Shown: positions 34,694-43,012 of the stretch, piece after piece
How the letters are laid out: every line of letters begins with the position of its first letter
Position numbering within the stretch: position 1 is the stretch's first letter
Source: an uncultured Clostridium sp.
Lineage (GTDB): Bacteria; Bacillota; Clostridia; TANB77; CAG-508
DNA: 51,193 nucleotides
Assembly (NCBI GenBank): GCA_947646915.1
Contig: CANSII010000012.1
Coordinates: 1-51,193, forward strand
Direction: 5' to 3'
The notes under the pieces: model-generated
What the model saw: the letters and a program-made list of their open reading frames with translations, nothing else
Told to the model about the DNA's origin: nothing
The model's database searches: none
Made by a program: the position numbers and the translations under genes

Positions 34694-34991
34694 TTTGTAA
34701 CTCCTTCTGTTTAAATTTTTGATTCAATAAATCTATTCTTTCTTCAAAAGTGTAATTTTTATCATCATTTATACTATTTTCTAAAATATTACTCACATTT
34801 ACAAGTAATGTTATGGATTTACTTAAAGCTGTTGCTACATATTCATAGTCTATATGATTTAACTCAGTTATACATTGCACATTAAAATTGATATTTTCAA
34901 TAATTCTTTCTAAATTTGCTGAGTTTCTTATAACATCATAATTTCCCTCGCGAATATCTTTCTTCAACTCGTAGACTTTCATTAACAACAC
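34686..34991 (-). CDS. Small hypothetical protein
   Basis: 101 residues, helical (VYELKKDIREGNYDVIRNSANLERIIENINFNVQCITELNHIDYEYVATALSKSITLLVNVSNIL). It is separated from the next upstream gene (35103) by a terminator, so it starts a short two-gene unit with the 34457 gene. The ATG at 34991 has AGGAGTGTTGTTA upstream. Function unknown. Confidence 0.5.
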   Translation of the reverse strand: MLLMKVYELKKDIREGNYDVIRNSANLERIIENINFNVQCITELNHIDYEYVATALSKSITLLVNVSNILENSINDDKNYTFEERIDLLNQKFKQKELQNG

Positions 34992-35041
34992 TCCTATTAT
35001 ATTTTTCTTATTCTATTAATATTTTACTAACAGTAAATAAA

Positions 35042-35074
35042 AAATAGTAACTTACATTTTTATAAGTTACTATT
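35042..35074 (-). terminator. Terminator after the 35103 gene
   Basis: AAATAGTAACTTA (35042-35054) and TAAGTTACTATTT (35062-35074) are perfect complements around a seven-base loop, just past the stop of the minus-strand gene at 35103. Confidence 0.8.
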
Positions 35075-35102
35075 TAAAATTTTGTGTTTCCTGTGTTTTT
35101 TG

Positions 35103-36131
35103 TTATCCTTTTACTCTTTTTATATCTTCATCATTTAGTCCTGCTAGTTTTAAACCTTCATCTGTATATCCATAATCAAATGCTTCCTGACAGGCTTTAT
35201 CTGCAAATATATATTTACAAGAATCAAAGAATAAATTAAAACTTATTTTGTTTTGCATTAAACTACTCATAGCTTTTAGTATTCTTGCATTTCCTTTTAA
35301 TTCTCCTTCAAAATATTCAAATCTATCATAATCAAAAATATGGTCATAATATACATCTCCATAATTATTGATATAATATCCACAACCGTTCATATCAGAG
35401 CTGTCATGATTTCCTTTATCTAATATTTTTTGGAATTTCTCATTCCAATTACATAACCATTCTAAAACAAATACAGTTCTTCCATCTTCAACATCTGCTT
35501 CGGCATTAAATATTGTTCTTGATGGTGCTGTTAGTAAATCTCCTTTTTTAAATGGTGTAGGAATATTTAAACAAATACCATCTAAATCCAAGTATTCATC
35601 TGTACTATATATATTTATTAGTTTTAGCTGTTTATTTTCTATATTATATTTTTCTATAATTCTTCTGCCATTTCTATCTAAAGTCCTTTTTATTAGTTGT
35701 ATCTTTAATATTTCATTATCTGTATCCTCTTTTAATTCTTGGTACAATGCCATACATACATCATCATAAGTTTTGTATAGATTATTACTTTCCTCAAACC
35801 TATGTAAATATGAATTTCTATAACAAATTTCATAAGTATATATCATATTCTCATCTGCCTGTTGCATTTCCTGTCTTAAATTTCTAACTCTTTGTATTTC
35901 TCCTTGTATCATATCTTTTACACTATCATAGTGTTTACAGTTTATTCTTTCAATTACTTCCATATCAGGATAATCTGTAATTAACTCTTGATATGCAGAT
36001 ATTTTTTCATCTACACTCATTCTTTTATTTCTATAAATTAGTACTGCCAGTTCTTCTGTATTAAATTGATGTTGTATTTTTCTACAATGCTCACTAATTG
36101 CTTTTGAATTTATTAAATTATATATATCCAT
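35103..36131 (-). CDS. Conserved ICE-type hypothetical protein
   Basis: About 342 residues from the ATG at 36129-36131, the start that fits the gene four bases after the upstream stop; a longer frame to 36188 would overlap that gene. The opening (MDIYNLINSKAISEHCRKI; FNTEELAVLIYRNKRMSVDEKISAYQELI; DMEVIERINCKHYDSVKDMI) is a family I recognise as frequent in integrative elements of gut Clostridia, always without known function. The middle has an acidic, beta-rich region with FEWLCNWNEKF-like aromatic clusters. It is soluble, with no signal peptide. Confidence 0.6.
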   Translation of the reverse strand: MDIYNLINSKAISEHCRKIQHQFNTEELAVLIYRNKRMSVDEKISAYQELITDYPDMEVIERINCKHYDSVKDMIQGEIQRVRNLRQEMQQADENMIYTYEICYRNSYLHRFEESNNLYKTYDDVCMALYQELKEDTDNEILKIQLIKRTLDRNGRRIIEKYNIENKQLKLINIYSTDEYLDLDGICLNIPTPFKKGDLLTAPSRTIFNAEADVEDGRTVFVLEWLCNWNEKFQKILDKGNHDSSDMNGCGYYINNYGDVYYDHIFDYDRFEYFEGELKGNARILKAMSSLMQNKISFNLFFDSCKYIFADKACQEAFDYGYTDEGLKLAGLNDEDIKRVKG

Positions 36132-36135
36132 CTTT

Positions 36136-36591
36136 TTATTTTTCCTCTCTATTTTCTGAAATTTCCATTCCATAAAAGTTTTCATCACAATTTAAACATA
36201 AATATTTATAGTCTTTTAAATCACTTACTAATAATTGATGTTTACATCTAGGACAATATCTATCTGTACCATAATTCTTATATAGTTCTGTTTCTATTTC
36301 TTTTGTATCTTCTTCATTCTCATTTAATTTATAATATTTTTCTAATAATTCTTTATAACTCTTTTTACATTTCCTATCGTGTTCCATCAAATCTTCTAAT
36401 GCTTCTAAAGTACCACAATTACTACAAATCTCTGTCTTATTATCTTTTCTTGATATGGCAGGATAACCTATTATTGCATTTCCACATCTTGCACATACTT
36501 TTGTTAATCCTACATAATAATTTGTTTCTCCAAGTATTTTATTTGCAATACATTTATTATTTTTAGTATCTAATTCTATATTCAAATTCAT
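36136..36591 (-). CDS. Zinc-ribbon element protein
   Basis: 151 residues with three CxxC-type knuckles: VCARCGNAIIG (about 32-35), EICSCGTLEALEDL-like EICSNCGT, and YCPRCKHQLLVSDLKDYKYLCLNCDENF near the end. The arrangement suggests two treble-clef or rubredoxin-like zinc sites, often found in nucleic-acid-associated proteins of mobile elements. It is four bases upstream of the 35103 gene and almost certainly cotranscribed with it. Confidence 0.65.
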   Translation of the reverse strand: MNLNIELDTKNNKCIANKILGETNYYVGLTKVCARCGNAIIGYPAISRKDNKTEICSNCGTLEALEDLMEHDRKCKKSYKELLEKYYKLNENEEDTKEIETELYKNYGTDRYCPRCKHQLLVSDLKDYKYLCLNCDENFYGMEISENREEK

Positions 36592-36606
36592 TTCCTTAAT
36601 CTCCTA

Positions 36607-36843
36607 TTAATATGTAATTTCAAAATATCCACCAACAGTATTGTAACTTAAACCTTTAATATATCTGCCTTTATACTTTAATTGATTAATACTTATATAT
36701 TTTAAAGCTTCCTTACAACTTTTTTTGATGTGTTCATTTTTTATTAATTCTTTTTTTACTTTTTCCATGTTCACTTTTTGTGTTGCATTTTTAATCAAAT
36801 AATCTTGAAACTCTTTACCAAAGTATATTTTTTCAGTTTTCAT
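36607..36843 (-). CDS. Small hypothetical protein, first gene of the right-hand unit
   Basis: 78 residues, basic (EKIYFGKEFQDYLIKNATQKVNMEKVKKELIKNEHIKKSCKEALKYISINQLKYKGRYIKGLSYNTVGGYFEITY). The long leader carries motif C (36916-36953) and the promoter copy at 37029-37057. GGTGGTGAGG precedes the ATG. No family recognised. Confidence 0.55.
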   Translation of the reverse strand: MKTEKIYFGKEFQDYLIKNATQKVNMEKVKKELIKNEHIKKSCKEALKYISINQLKYKGRYIKGLSYNTVGGYFEITY

Positions 36844-36915
36844 TTCCTCACCACCTAAAACTTGTTTTAAATCAATTTTTCTCTTTGGATATATAACTTG
36901 TTGCTTATTATTTTA

Positions 36916-36953
36916 AATTCCAAACGTGGCAAACCTCGTAATGAAGTCCACTA
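36916..36953 (-). promoter_or_regulatory. Repeated element leader motif, copy C
   Basis: AATTCCAAACGTGGCAAACC then TCGTAATGAAGTCCACTAT. It shares AAACCTCGT, the following GAA and the terminal TCC-CTAT with copy B at 29781 and lies in the same position, 73 bases before a minus-strand gene. Confidence 0.4.
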
Positions 36954-37028
36954 TTTAAAACTATATTATAAAACAAATTTTATCCAAAAATATTCATTAT
37001 TAAGTATTACTTATGCAGTCAGTGAAGT

Positions 37029-37057
37029 AGCTTACACCAGTATTTTATATTTGTCAA
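37029..37057 (-). promoter_or_regulatory. Repeated element promoter, copy 2
   Basis: On the minus strand TTGACA (37057-37052), 17-base spacer, TAAGCTACTTCACT. Upstream it shares ATAAGTTTTAAAATATGACAAG (21 of 22 in two blocks) with copy 1 near 34412-34433. It should drive the gene at 36607 and those behind it. Confidence 0.5.
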
Positions 37058-37085
37058 AGCCTATAAGTTTTAAAATATGACAAGG

Positions 37086-37126
37086 AAAAAATGCTAAACC
37101 ATGATAAATATTGTTTAGCATTTTTT
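37086..37126. terminator. Bidirectional terminator near the right end
   Basis: AAAAAATGCTAAAC and GTTTAGCATTTTTT pair around a 13-base loop. It shields the element promoter at 37029 from transcription coming from the host side. Confidence 0.85.
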
Positions 37127-37154
37127 ATTATATAAAATTTATTCTAATAATTTC

Positions 37155-37187
37155 TTCCCCAACTTTTTATAATTTTTTCCCCAACTT
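37155..37187 (+). repeat. Two TTCCCCAACTT arm-site-like repeats, right end
   Basis: Identical 11-base words at 37155-37165 and 37177-37187, 22 bases (about two helical turns) apart, in the same orientation. The inverted form lies inside the left end at 13558, and related words lie left of the tRNA at 13399. This is what arm-type integrase binding sites look like. Confidence 0.55.
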
Positions 37188-37257
37188 GTGGGTATAATAT
37201 ACTCTGAAATGACATTAAATAACCTTATTTAACTTTTATCTAATTTTTCTAAAACCC

Positions 37258-37289
37258 TTGACAGGAGTGTTAAAAGGTGATATTATAAT
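37258..37289 (+). promoter_or_regulatory. Promoter-like sequence before the right tRNA-like attachment site
   Basis: TTGACA (37258-37263), 17 bases, TATTATAAT (37281-37289), ending about 21 bases before a degenerate tRNA-like stretch. It mimics the arrangement at the left tRNA locus. Confidence 0.5.
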
Positions 37290-37309
37290 AAAAAATGAGA
37301 TTTGGTGAT

Positions 37310-37373
<64 letters not shown>

Positions 37374-37448
37374 AGAAATATCATACGAACCTGTATAATT
37401 AAAGACAGATAATTTTAATATTTGTCTTATATTTAACCTTTCTTTACT

Positions 37449-37944
37449 TTATGCTACTTTTATTCCTGTATTTTTTACTTTTACTACAAAAGGAGCTTCA
37501 TCATTTTTAATAAATATAAGAATATAATTTGCCTTTTCTCTTTATAAGATATACTGCATATCTCTGTGAATGTGTAAATGGCTTTAAATCTTCATTTTCG
37601 TTTATATTATAAATGTAAACTGCATCTGTTATTTGTTCTTGTATGTATAAAAGTTGTTCTTTTAAGTTATCATATATTTTTTTAGTTTCTTTTAAATATG
37701 TTTCATCATCTTCGTATTTTCCTTTTAACTCAAATTTATAATCTTTATCTACATCTTTTAATATTTCAAATCCATAAGCAAAAAAGAAATCTTTATATGC
37801 TGTTTCATAGGTATATAAGTCAGCATTCAGAAATCTAAGTAATAATAGACCAAGTCTTTCTACATAAGGAAAATATAAAGTACTTGTTTGTTTTAAGCCC
37901 ATATCTGTCCCTTCATCTTCTTTCCACTTTAAACAATTAAACAA
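37449..37944 (-). pseudogene. Hypothetical gene remnant beside the integration site
   Basis: The ORF 37507-37944 encodes 145 residues (TSTLYFPYVERLGLLLLRFLNADLYTYETAYKDFFFAYGFEILKDVDKDYKFELKG). Just past its stop another frame reads FIKNDEAPFVVKVKNTGIKVA and stops at 37449. A single-base +1 shift near 37535 (in AAAGAGAAAAGG) joins the two into EKANYILIFIKNDEAPF. Here there is no CGG at the break, so it looks like ordinary decay, perhaps with a lost N-terminus too. The family is not recognised. It marks the first host DNA right of the element. Confidence 0.5.
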
Positions 37945-38008
37945 GAGCCAATATTAAATATACAAAAGATGTGTGACTAACTTAAGTGAAGTGTATATCT
38001 TTTTATTT

Positions 38009-39490
38009 CTATTCTACTTCTATAACTTTTGTTGCTACTTTTTTTATGAAGGCTTCATCATGTTCTACAAAAATCAATGTAGGTTTATATTTTAAAATTG
38101 CATCTTCTATTTGTATTCTTGTTAATAAATCTATATAGTTCAATGGTTCATCCCATATATAAATATTGGCTTGTTCTGATATACTTTTTGCAATTAAAAC
38201 TTTCTTCTTTTGCCCTTCACTCATATCATTAATATTTGTATCAAAATCTATTTTTGAAAATCCCATTTTTGACAGCATAGCTTTAAAGATACTTTCATCA
38301 ATTTTATTATCCTCAGTAAATGTTTTTAAACTTCCTTTTAAATCTTCTGTACTTTGTGATATATAGGATATTTTTAAATTATTTACTACTTTTAATTTTC
38401 CGACATATTGTATTTCTTTTCCAATAATAAGTTTTAATATACTTGACTTTCCTATTCCATTTTTTCCTATTATTGCAACTCTATCTCCATTTGTTACTTC
38501 AAAAAATATTGGAGAAAATATTGTCTTTTCATTATATTTTATTTGTAAATTATTTGCTAAAATTAATTGATTTTTTTTACTTTCTAATGGAAGTATTTTT
38601 AAACTTTCATTTTTGTCTACATTTTTTAATAAATTAGTTTTTTCATTTATTGCTTTTTCAATTCTTTGTTCCATAACTTTTGATTTTTTCATCATTTTAG
38701 CAGATTTATGTCCTACATAACCTTTATCTATTTTTGCTTCTAGATTATATTTTTTATTCTTCGTTTTCTCAATTTCATTTGACCATTTTGCAGTATTTTT
38801 AGAAGCAATATCTAGCCTATCTATATCTTTTTGCAATTTTTCATTCGCTAATTTTTCAAAATTATCTTGCTTATCTTTATTCTCTTTCCACGATGAAAAG
38901 TTACCTTGTTGGATTTCAATGTTAGTATTATTTATAGAAATTATATGATTTACCACTTTATCTAAAAAATTTCTATCATGCGATACTAATAAAAATCCTT
39001 TTTTCCTTTCCAAATAGCTGACTAAACTATTTCTTGTTTCTATATCTAAATGATTTGTAGGCTCATCTATAAGTAAAAAATTATTTACCTTTAAAAATAA
39101 ACTTATTAATAGTACTTTTGCTTGCTCTCCACCACTTAATAGAGTAAAATTTCTATAAAGAATGTTTGTATCTGTATTAAGTAAGTTTAATTCTTTTATA
39201 ATTTCCCAATCTTGAACATTAGGAGCAATTTCATTTACTATTTCTATTGACATTCTATTTTTATCAGTTATGTCAAAAGGAAAATAATCAATATCTACAC
39301 TCTTTGATATTGTTCCTCTATAATCAAATTTCCCCTGTAATAATTTTAAAAATGTAGTTTTTCCTTTTCCATTTCTGCCTATTAACCCTAATTTCCAGTC
39401 TGTATCTATATTAAATGTCACATCTTCAAATATATTATTATAACTTCCTTCATATCCAAAAGTTAAATTATTTACACTTATTAAAGACAT
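38009..39490 (-). CDS. Lsa-type ABC-F ribosomal protection protein
   Basis: 493 residues with two ABC domains and no membrane segment. Domain 1: GLIGRNGKGKTTFLKLL, LSGGEQAKVLL, LLIDEPTNHLD. The inter-domain linker (about 225-300) is helical and basic (KSAKMMKKSKVMEQRIEKAI) and matches the Lsa group. Domain 2: IIGKNGIGKSSILKLI, MSEGQKKKVLIAKS, IYIWDEPLNYID. The first residues and DTDWKLGLIGRNGKGKTT align closely with Lsa(A)-like proteins that displace lincosamides, pleuromutilins and streptogramins A from the ribosome. Resistance itself is inference. The ATG at 39488-39490 has GGGAGG upstream; a long leader with inverted repeats lies ahead. Confidence 0.85.
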   Translation of the reverse strand: MSLISVNNLTFGYEGSYNNIFEDVTFNIDTDWKLGLIGRNGKGKTTFLKLLQGKFDYRGTISKSVDIDYFPFDITDKNRMSIEIVNEIAPNVQDWEIIKELNLLNTDTNILYRNFTLLSGGEQAKVLLISLFLKVNNFLLIDEPTNHLDIETRNSLVSYLERKKGFLLVSHDRNFLDKVVNHIISINNTNIEIQQGNFSSWKENKDKQDNFEKLANEKLQKDIDRLDIASKNTAKWSNEIEKTKNKKYNLEAKIDKGYVGHKSAKMMKKSKVMEQRIEKAINEKTNLLKNVDKNESLKILPLESKKNQLILANNLQIKYNEKTIFSPIFFEVTNGDRVAIIGKNGIGKSSILKLIIGKEIQYVGKLKVVNNLKISYISQSTEDLKGSLKTFTEDNKIDESIFKAMLSKMGFSKIDFDTNINDMSEGQKKKVLIAKSISEQANIYIWDEPLNYIDLLTRIQIEDAILKYKPTLIFVEHDEAFIKKVATKVIEVE

Positions 39491-39600
39491 TTTTCCTCCC
39501 ATTAACTTACTATTTTATTTAATCTTTACTATAAATATTATAATTACTTTTCTTTATTATCTTTATAATTTCAAGTTTTTATTTTAAAGATTATTTATAA

Positions 39601-39816
39601 TTTTAAGTCTCAGTTTTTTGCAAAATTATTATTTAGAAAAAAGATATATAATGTTTTGATGATGAAATTTTTAGAAATATAGATGATGATTTCTAATAAA
39701 GTGGATTTGTTAATTAGTTTAAAAATTACTTTGATAAATTAAATATTGTACGCACATTGAATTTGTCTTGCAATTCTTCTATTTAAGTAGATAAACACAA
39801 ATAATTTCAAACTTAA
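39601..39816. repeat. Inverted-repeat intergenic element, copy 3 (diverged)
   Basis: TTTTAAGTCTCAGTTTTTTG at 39601 and TTTCAAACTTAA at 39805-39816 match the outer arms of the elements at 1373 and 2385; TAGAAAAAAGATATATAATG (39634-39653) matches the inner left arm. The inner right arm is not recognisable. It fills the leader between the ABC-F gene and the Mrr-like gene. Confidence 0.45.
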
Positions 39817-39851
39817 TTATCTACCCTATACTTTATTATTTTCAATATTAA

Positions 39852-40763
39852 TTAAATCATTTCAAAATAATCATTATCCAATTTTTTTATTCTATAAACA
39901 TATTTGTTTTGAACACCCACATTATATTCTATCATTAAATTTGCTAACTTTTTACCATCTATAAGAATAATTGTTTGATTTAAAACCTTTACATACTCTT
40001 TAGCACCTGATGTAAAATCAGAAGTAGTAATAAAAATCCCTTTATTTGATTTTTTTGCTGATAAAGCTCCAACAAATTTTTGTAGTTCTGGTCTTCCAAC
40101 ACTATCTTTCCATCTCTTAGCTTGAACATATATTTTATCTAATCCAAGTTTATCTTGATTAATAATTCCATCAATTCCTTCATCTCCAGATTTTTTTGTA
40201 ACAAAGTCTTTAGAATCATTAATATCACCATATCCTATTTCAGTTAGAACATCTATTACAAGTCTTTCAAAATAATAAGGATCTTTTTCTAATATAAGTT
40301 CTAATATATCATCAGTTAGCTGTTCATTAATTTTTTTATATAAAATATCTATATTTTCTTCAGGTGTAATTTCTTCATTTTCATCATTATCTGATACATG
40401 GACTTTTTTGTTTTCTTTCTGTTGATTACTAAATATTCGATACTCCTCATATTTTGACAATAGTTTTTTATCAATTTTAGAAGGCTTAGTCTCTAATAAT
40501 TTATATCCTCTTTCAGTTATAGTATATATTCCTCTTCTTACAGGATTTAATAATATTGATTTTTTTAAATATGTTAAAGCCCAATAAACTCTATTAGTAA
40601 CAACAGTTTGTTTTCCACTTGGAACGATTAATTTTGTATCTTCCTCATTTAAATCAAAAATATTAATGACTTCTTCTATACATTCATTTGTAGTATGTTC
40701 CTTTTTATCTTTAAAAATTTTTAATATTGGTAACATAAAATCTTGAAATTTTGGTACAGCCAT
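39852..40763 (-). CDS. mrr: Mrr-like restriction endonuclease
   Basis: 303 residues. The N-terminal winged-helix Mrr_N domain (about 1-105: PKFQDFMLPILKIFKDKKEHTTNECIEEVINIF; RGIYTITERGYKLLETKP) recognises DNA, and the C-terminal Mrr_cat domain (about 165-290) shows the PD-(D/E)xK core: FERLVIDVLTEIGYGD, KSGDEGIDGIINQD (Asp), IYVQAKRWKD (Q-x-K), VGRPELQKFVGAL, KGIFITTSDF. Mrr enzymes cut modified DNA. There is no partner methylase nearby, as expected for a type IV enzyme. The gene stands alone after an inverted-repeat element. Confidence 0.9.
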   Translation of the reverse strand: MAVPKFQDFMLPILKIFKDKKEHTTNECIEEVINIFDLNEEDTKLIVPSGKQTVVTNRVYWALTYLKKSILLNPVRRGIYTITERGYKLLETKPSKIDKKLLSKYEEYRIFSNQQKENKKVHVSDNDENEEITPEENIDILYKKINEQLTDDILELILEKDPYYFERLVIDVLTEIGYGDINDSKDFVTKKSGDEGIDGIINQDKLGLDKIYVQAKRWKDSVGRPELQKFVGALSAKKSNKGIFITTSDFTSGAKEYVKVLNQTIILIDGKKLANLMIEYNVGVQNKYVYRIKKLDNDYFEMI

Positions 40764-41105
40764 TTCATTTTCTCCTTTTAAATTAATATTAATATTTTTA
40801 GTATATCATACTTTAAGCCTAAAGTGCACATTAAAAAAAAATTTTAATAAATTAAAAATCTATATCCAAAAATTTAATTTAAAGTTAAAGTTAAATTAAA
40901 CAATTTACATTTTTTTGCATAATATTCATAATTTTTGTTATACTATTAGTTATATATATAATTTATTGTTATTTTTTATTAACATTGAAATACCCCAAAT
41001 ATAACAGTTGTACATATAATTCTTATCACATTGGTAATTAGTGTATTTTATGTATATAGCCTGATATACTAATATTATTAGTGTTGTTATAAACGGAGGT
41101 ATAAA

Positions 41106-41450
41106 ATGGAATCTATAACAAAAACTGAAATTAATAAAGAATTAGGTAAAATATTTAAAGAATATCGTTTAAAAAGAAAATTTACTCAAGAAAAGATAGC
41201 AGAAGAACTTGATATTTCTGTTAAATATATTTCAAGAATTGAGAATGGTACAGGTGGAGTTAAAGTTGAGACATTAGTACGCTATATGAATATATTAAGT
41301 ATTCCACCTGATATTTTATTTGAAAATCTTTTAACAAATCAAACTTTAAAAAAAGATATAAAATTATATAAAAAAATTAAAGCACTTTCAGAAAATAAAA
41401 AAGATGCAACAATGAATATAATAGATATTTTTGACAATTATAATTTTTAA
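41106..41450 (+). CDS. XRE-family regulator
   Basis: 114 residues: an N-terminal helix-turn-helix (KIFKEYRLKRKFTQEKIAEELDISVKYISRIENGTGGVKVETLVRYMNILSIPPDIL) and a short helical C-terminus. A near-perfect GGAGGT is eight bases ahead of the ATG. It diverges from the Mrr-like gene across about 340 bases of AT-rich DNA (40764-41105), in which I see promoter-like TTGCATAATATTCATAA but no further gene. Confidence 0.85.
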   Translation: MESITKTEINKELGKIFKEYRLKRKFTQEKIAEELDISVKYISRIENGTGGVKVETLVRYMNILSIPPDILFENLLTNQTLKKDIKLYKKIKALSENKKDATMNIIDIFDNYNF

Positions 41451-41472
41451 AAGACTGGGTTACCAGTCTTTT
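41450..41472. terminator. Bidirectional terminator
   Basis: AAAGACTGG and CCAGTCTTT form a nine-base stem with a GTTA loop, A-rich on the left and T-rich on the right, between convergent genes. Confidence 0.85.
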
Positions 41473-41489
41473 ATTTTATCACGTCCCTT

Positions 41490-42887
41490 TTATTCTTTCC
41501 AAAAAGCTTTGTAAGTTTTAAATGCAGAATATATATCAAATTTACTTGTAACTTCATATGGAGCATGCATTGAAAGAACTGGAACGCCACAATCAATAAC
41601 ATCTGCACCTTTATTTGCTAAAATATAAGCTATTGTTCCTCCTCCTCCAATATCGACCTTTCCTAGTTCAGCTATTTGATATTTTATATCATTTTTTTCT
41701 AATAAATTTCTAATCCAGGCAACATATTCTGCATTAGCATCAGATGCTCCTGACTTTCCTCTTGCTCCAGTATATTTATTTATGCTTATACCTTTTCCAA
41801 GAAATCCTGCATTTATTTTATCTGATACAGAAGCATAAATTGGGTCAAAACCTGCATCAACATCTGATGATAACATTTTTGAAAAACAAAATACTTTATC
41901 TAATAAATTCGGTTTATTAATTTCTAATTTATTTAATATTTCTGAAATAAAGAAATCAAACATATGAGATTCCATACCTGTATTTCCCATACTTCCAATT
42001 TCTTCTTTGTCAGATAAAATACATACTGCAGTATTTTTTACATTATCTAAACTCATCATTGCAACAAGAGAAGTGTAAGCACAAACTTTGTCATCTTGTC
42101 CATATGCTGCAATCATACTAGAGTCAAAACCTAAACTTCTTGCTTTAAATGCTGGTATTATTTCTAACTCAGAACTTAATAAATCTGCTTCAACTAATCC
42201 ATACTTCTGATTTAAAATATTTAAAATATTTAATTTTACTTTTTCTTTTACATCTTTGTCTTTATATGGTATACTTCCAACTAATAAATTTAAATCTTCC
42301 CCATTTATTCCATTTTTAAGTTTCTTTTCCATTTGTTCTTGTGCTAAGTGTGGTAACAAATCTGTTATTGTAAATATTGGATCATTTTCATCTTCTCCTA
42401 TATTTACTGTTATTTTTTCTCCATTTGGCTTAACTATTACTCCATGTATGCTTAGTGGTATTGTTGTCCATTGATACTTTTTTATTCCTCCATAATAATG
42501 AGTTTTTAAATATGCCATTTCTGTATCTTCATATAGTGGATTTGGTTTTAAATCTAGTCTTGGCGAGTCAATATGTGAACCTATTATATGAAGCCCTTTA
42601 TCTATGCTTTCTGTTCCAATCATTGCTAAATACATGCTTTTTTCTCTATTTATAAAATATACTTTATCACCTGCCTGTAATCTTTCAAATTCCATTATAT
42701 CTTTATACCCATTTTCTCTTGCTACTTTTATTGATTCTTGTACAAATTCTCTTTCTGTTTTTGCTTTGTTTAAAAATTCCATATATCCTTTTGAAAAATT
42801 AAAAATTTCATCTTTTTGTCCTTCATTTACTGTATCCCAACCATTTTCTTTTTTCAAAAATAATTTTGACTTTAAACTATCTTCCAT
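41490..42887 (-). CDS. M18 family aminopeptidase
   Basis: 465 residues. Metal-site motifs of the M18 family: LHIIGSHIDSPRLDLKPNPLYED (zinc-binding His and Asp), ILSDKEEIGSMGNTGMESHMFDFF (catalytic Glu), DVDAGFDPIYAS, GARGKSGASDANAEYVAWIR and the terminal VPVLSMHAPYEVTSKFDIY with a zinc-binding His. Such enzymes are cytoplasmic, form large oligomers and remove N-terminal acidic or neutral residues from peptides. Length is normal for the family. It stands alone, convergent with the XRE gene, and reads in a single frame with no CGG. Confidence 0.92.
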   Translation of the reverse strand: MEDSLKSKLFLKKENGWDTVNEGQKDEIFNFSKGYMEFLNKAKTEREFVQESIKVARENGYKDIMEFERLQAGDKVYFINREKSMYLAMIGTESIDKGLHIIGSHIDSPRLDLKPNPLYEDTEMAYLKTHYYGGIKKYQWTTIPLSIHGVIVKPNGEKITVNIGEDENDPIFTITDLLPHLAQEQMEKKLKNGINGEDLNLLVGSIPYKDKDVKEKVKLNILNILNQKYGLVEADLLSSELEIIPAFKARSLGFDSSMIAAYGQDDKVCAYTSLVAMMSLDNVKNTAVCILSDKEEIGSMGNTGMESHMFDFFISEILNKLEINKPNLLDKVFCFSKMLSSDVDAGFDPIYASVSDKINAGFLGKGISINKYTGARGKSGASDANAEYVAWIRNLLEKNDIKYQIAELGKVDIGGGGTIAYILANKGADVIDCGVPVLSMHAPYEVTSKFDIYSAFKTYKAFWKE

Positions 42888-43012
42888 ATCTTAATCTTCC
42901 CTTCTTTTCTCTCTATTTATCTTTTTTAGTATATCACTTTATTTTTTATTTTTCCACAATTTTTTGTATTTATTATTTTTTTTAGCAAATAATATTTTTA
43001 TTGGAGGTCTTT

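Noticed and set aside
38009-39852. Antibiotic-responsive riboswitch or attenuator before the ABC-F gene
   Set aside because: The leader is long and contains the diverged inverted-repeat element, but I see no short leader peptide with alternative hairpins that I could defend.
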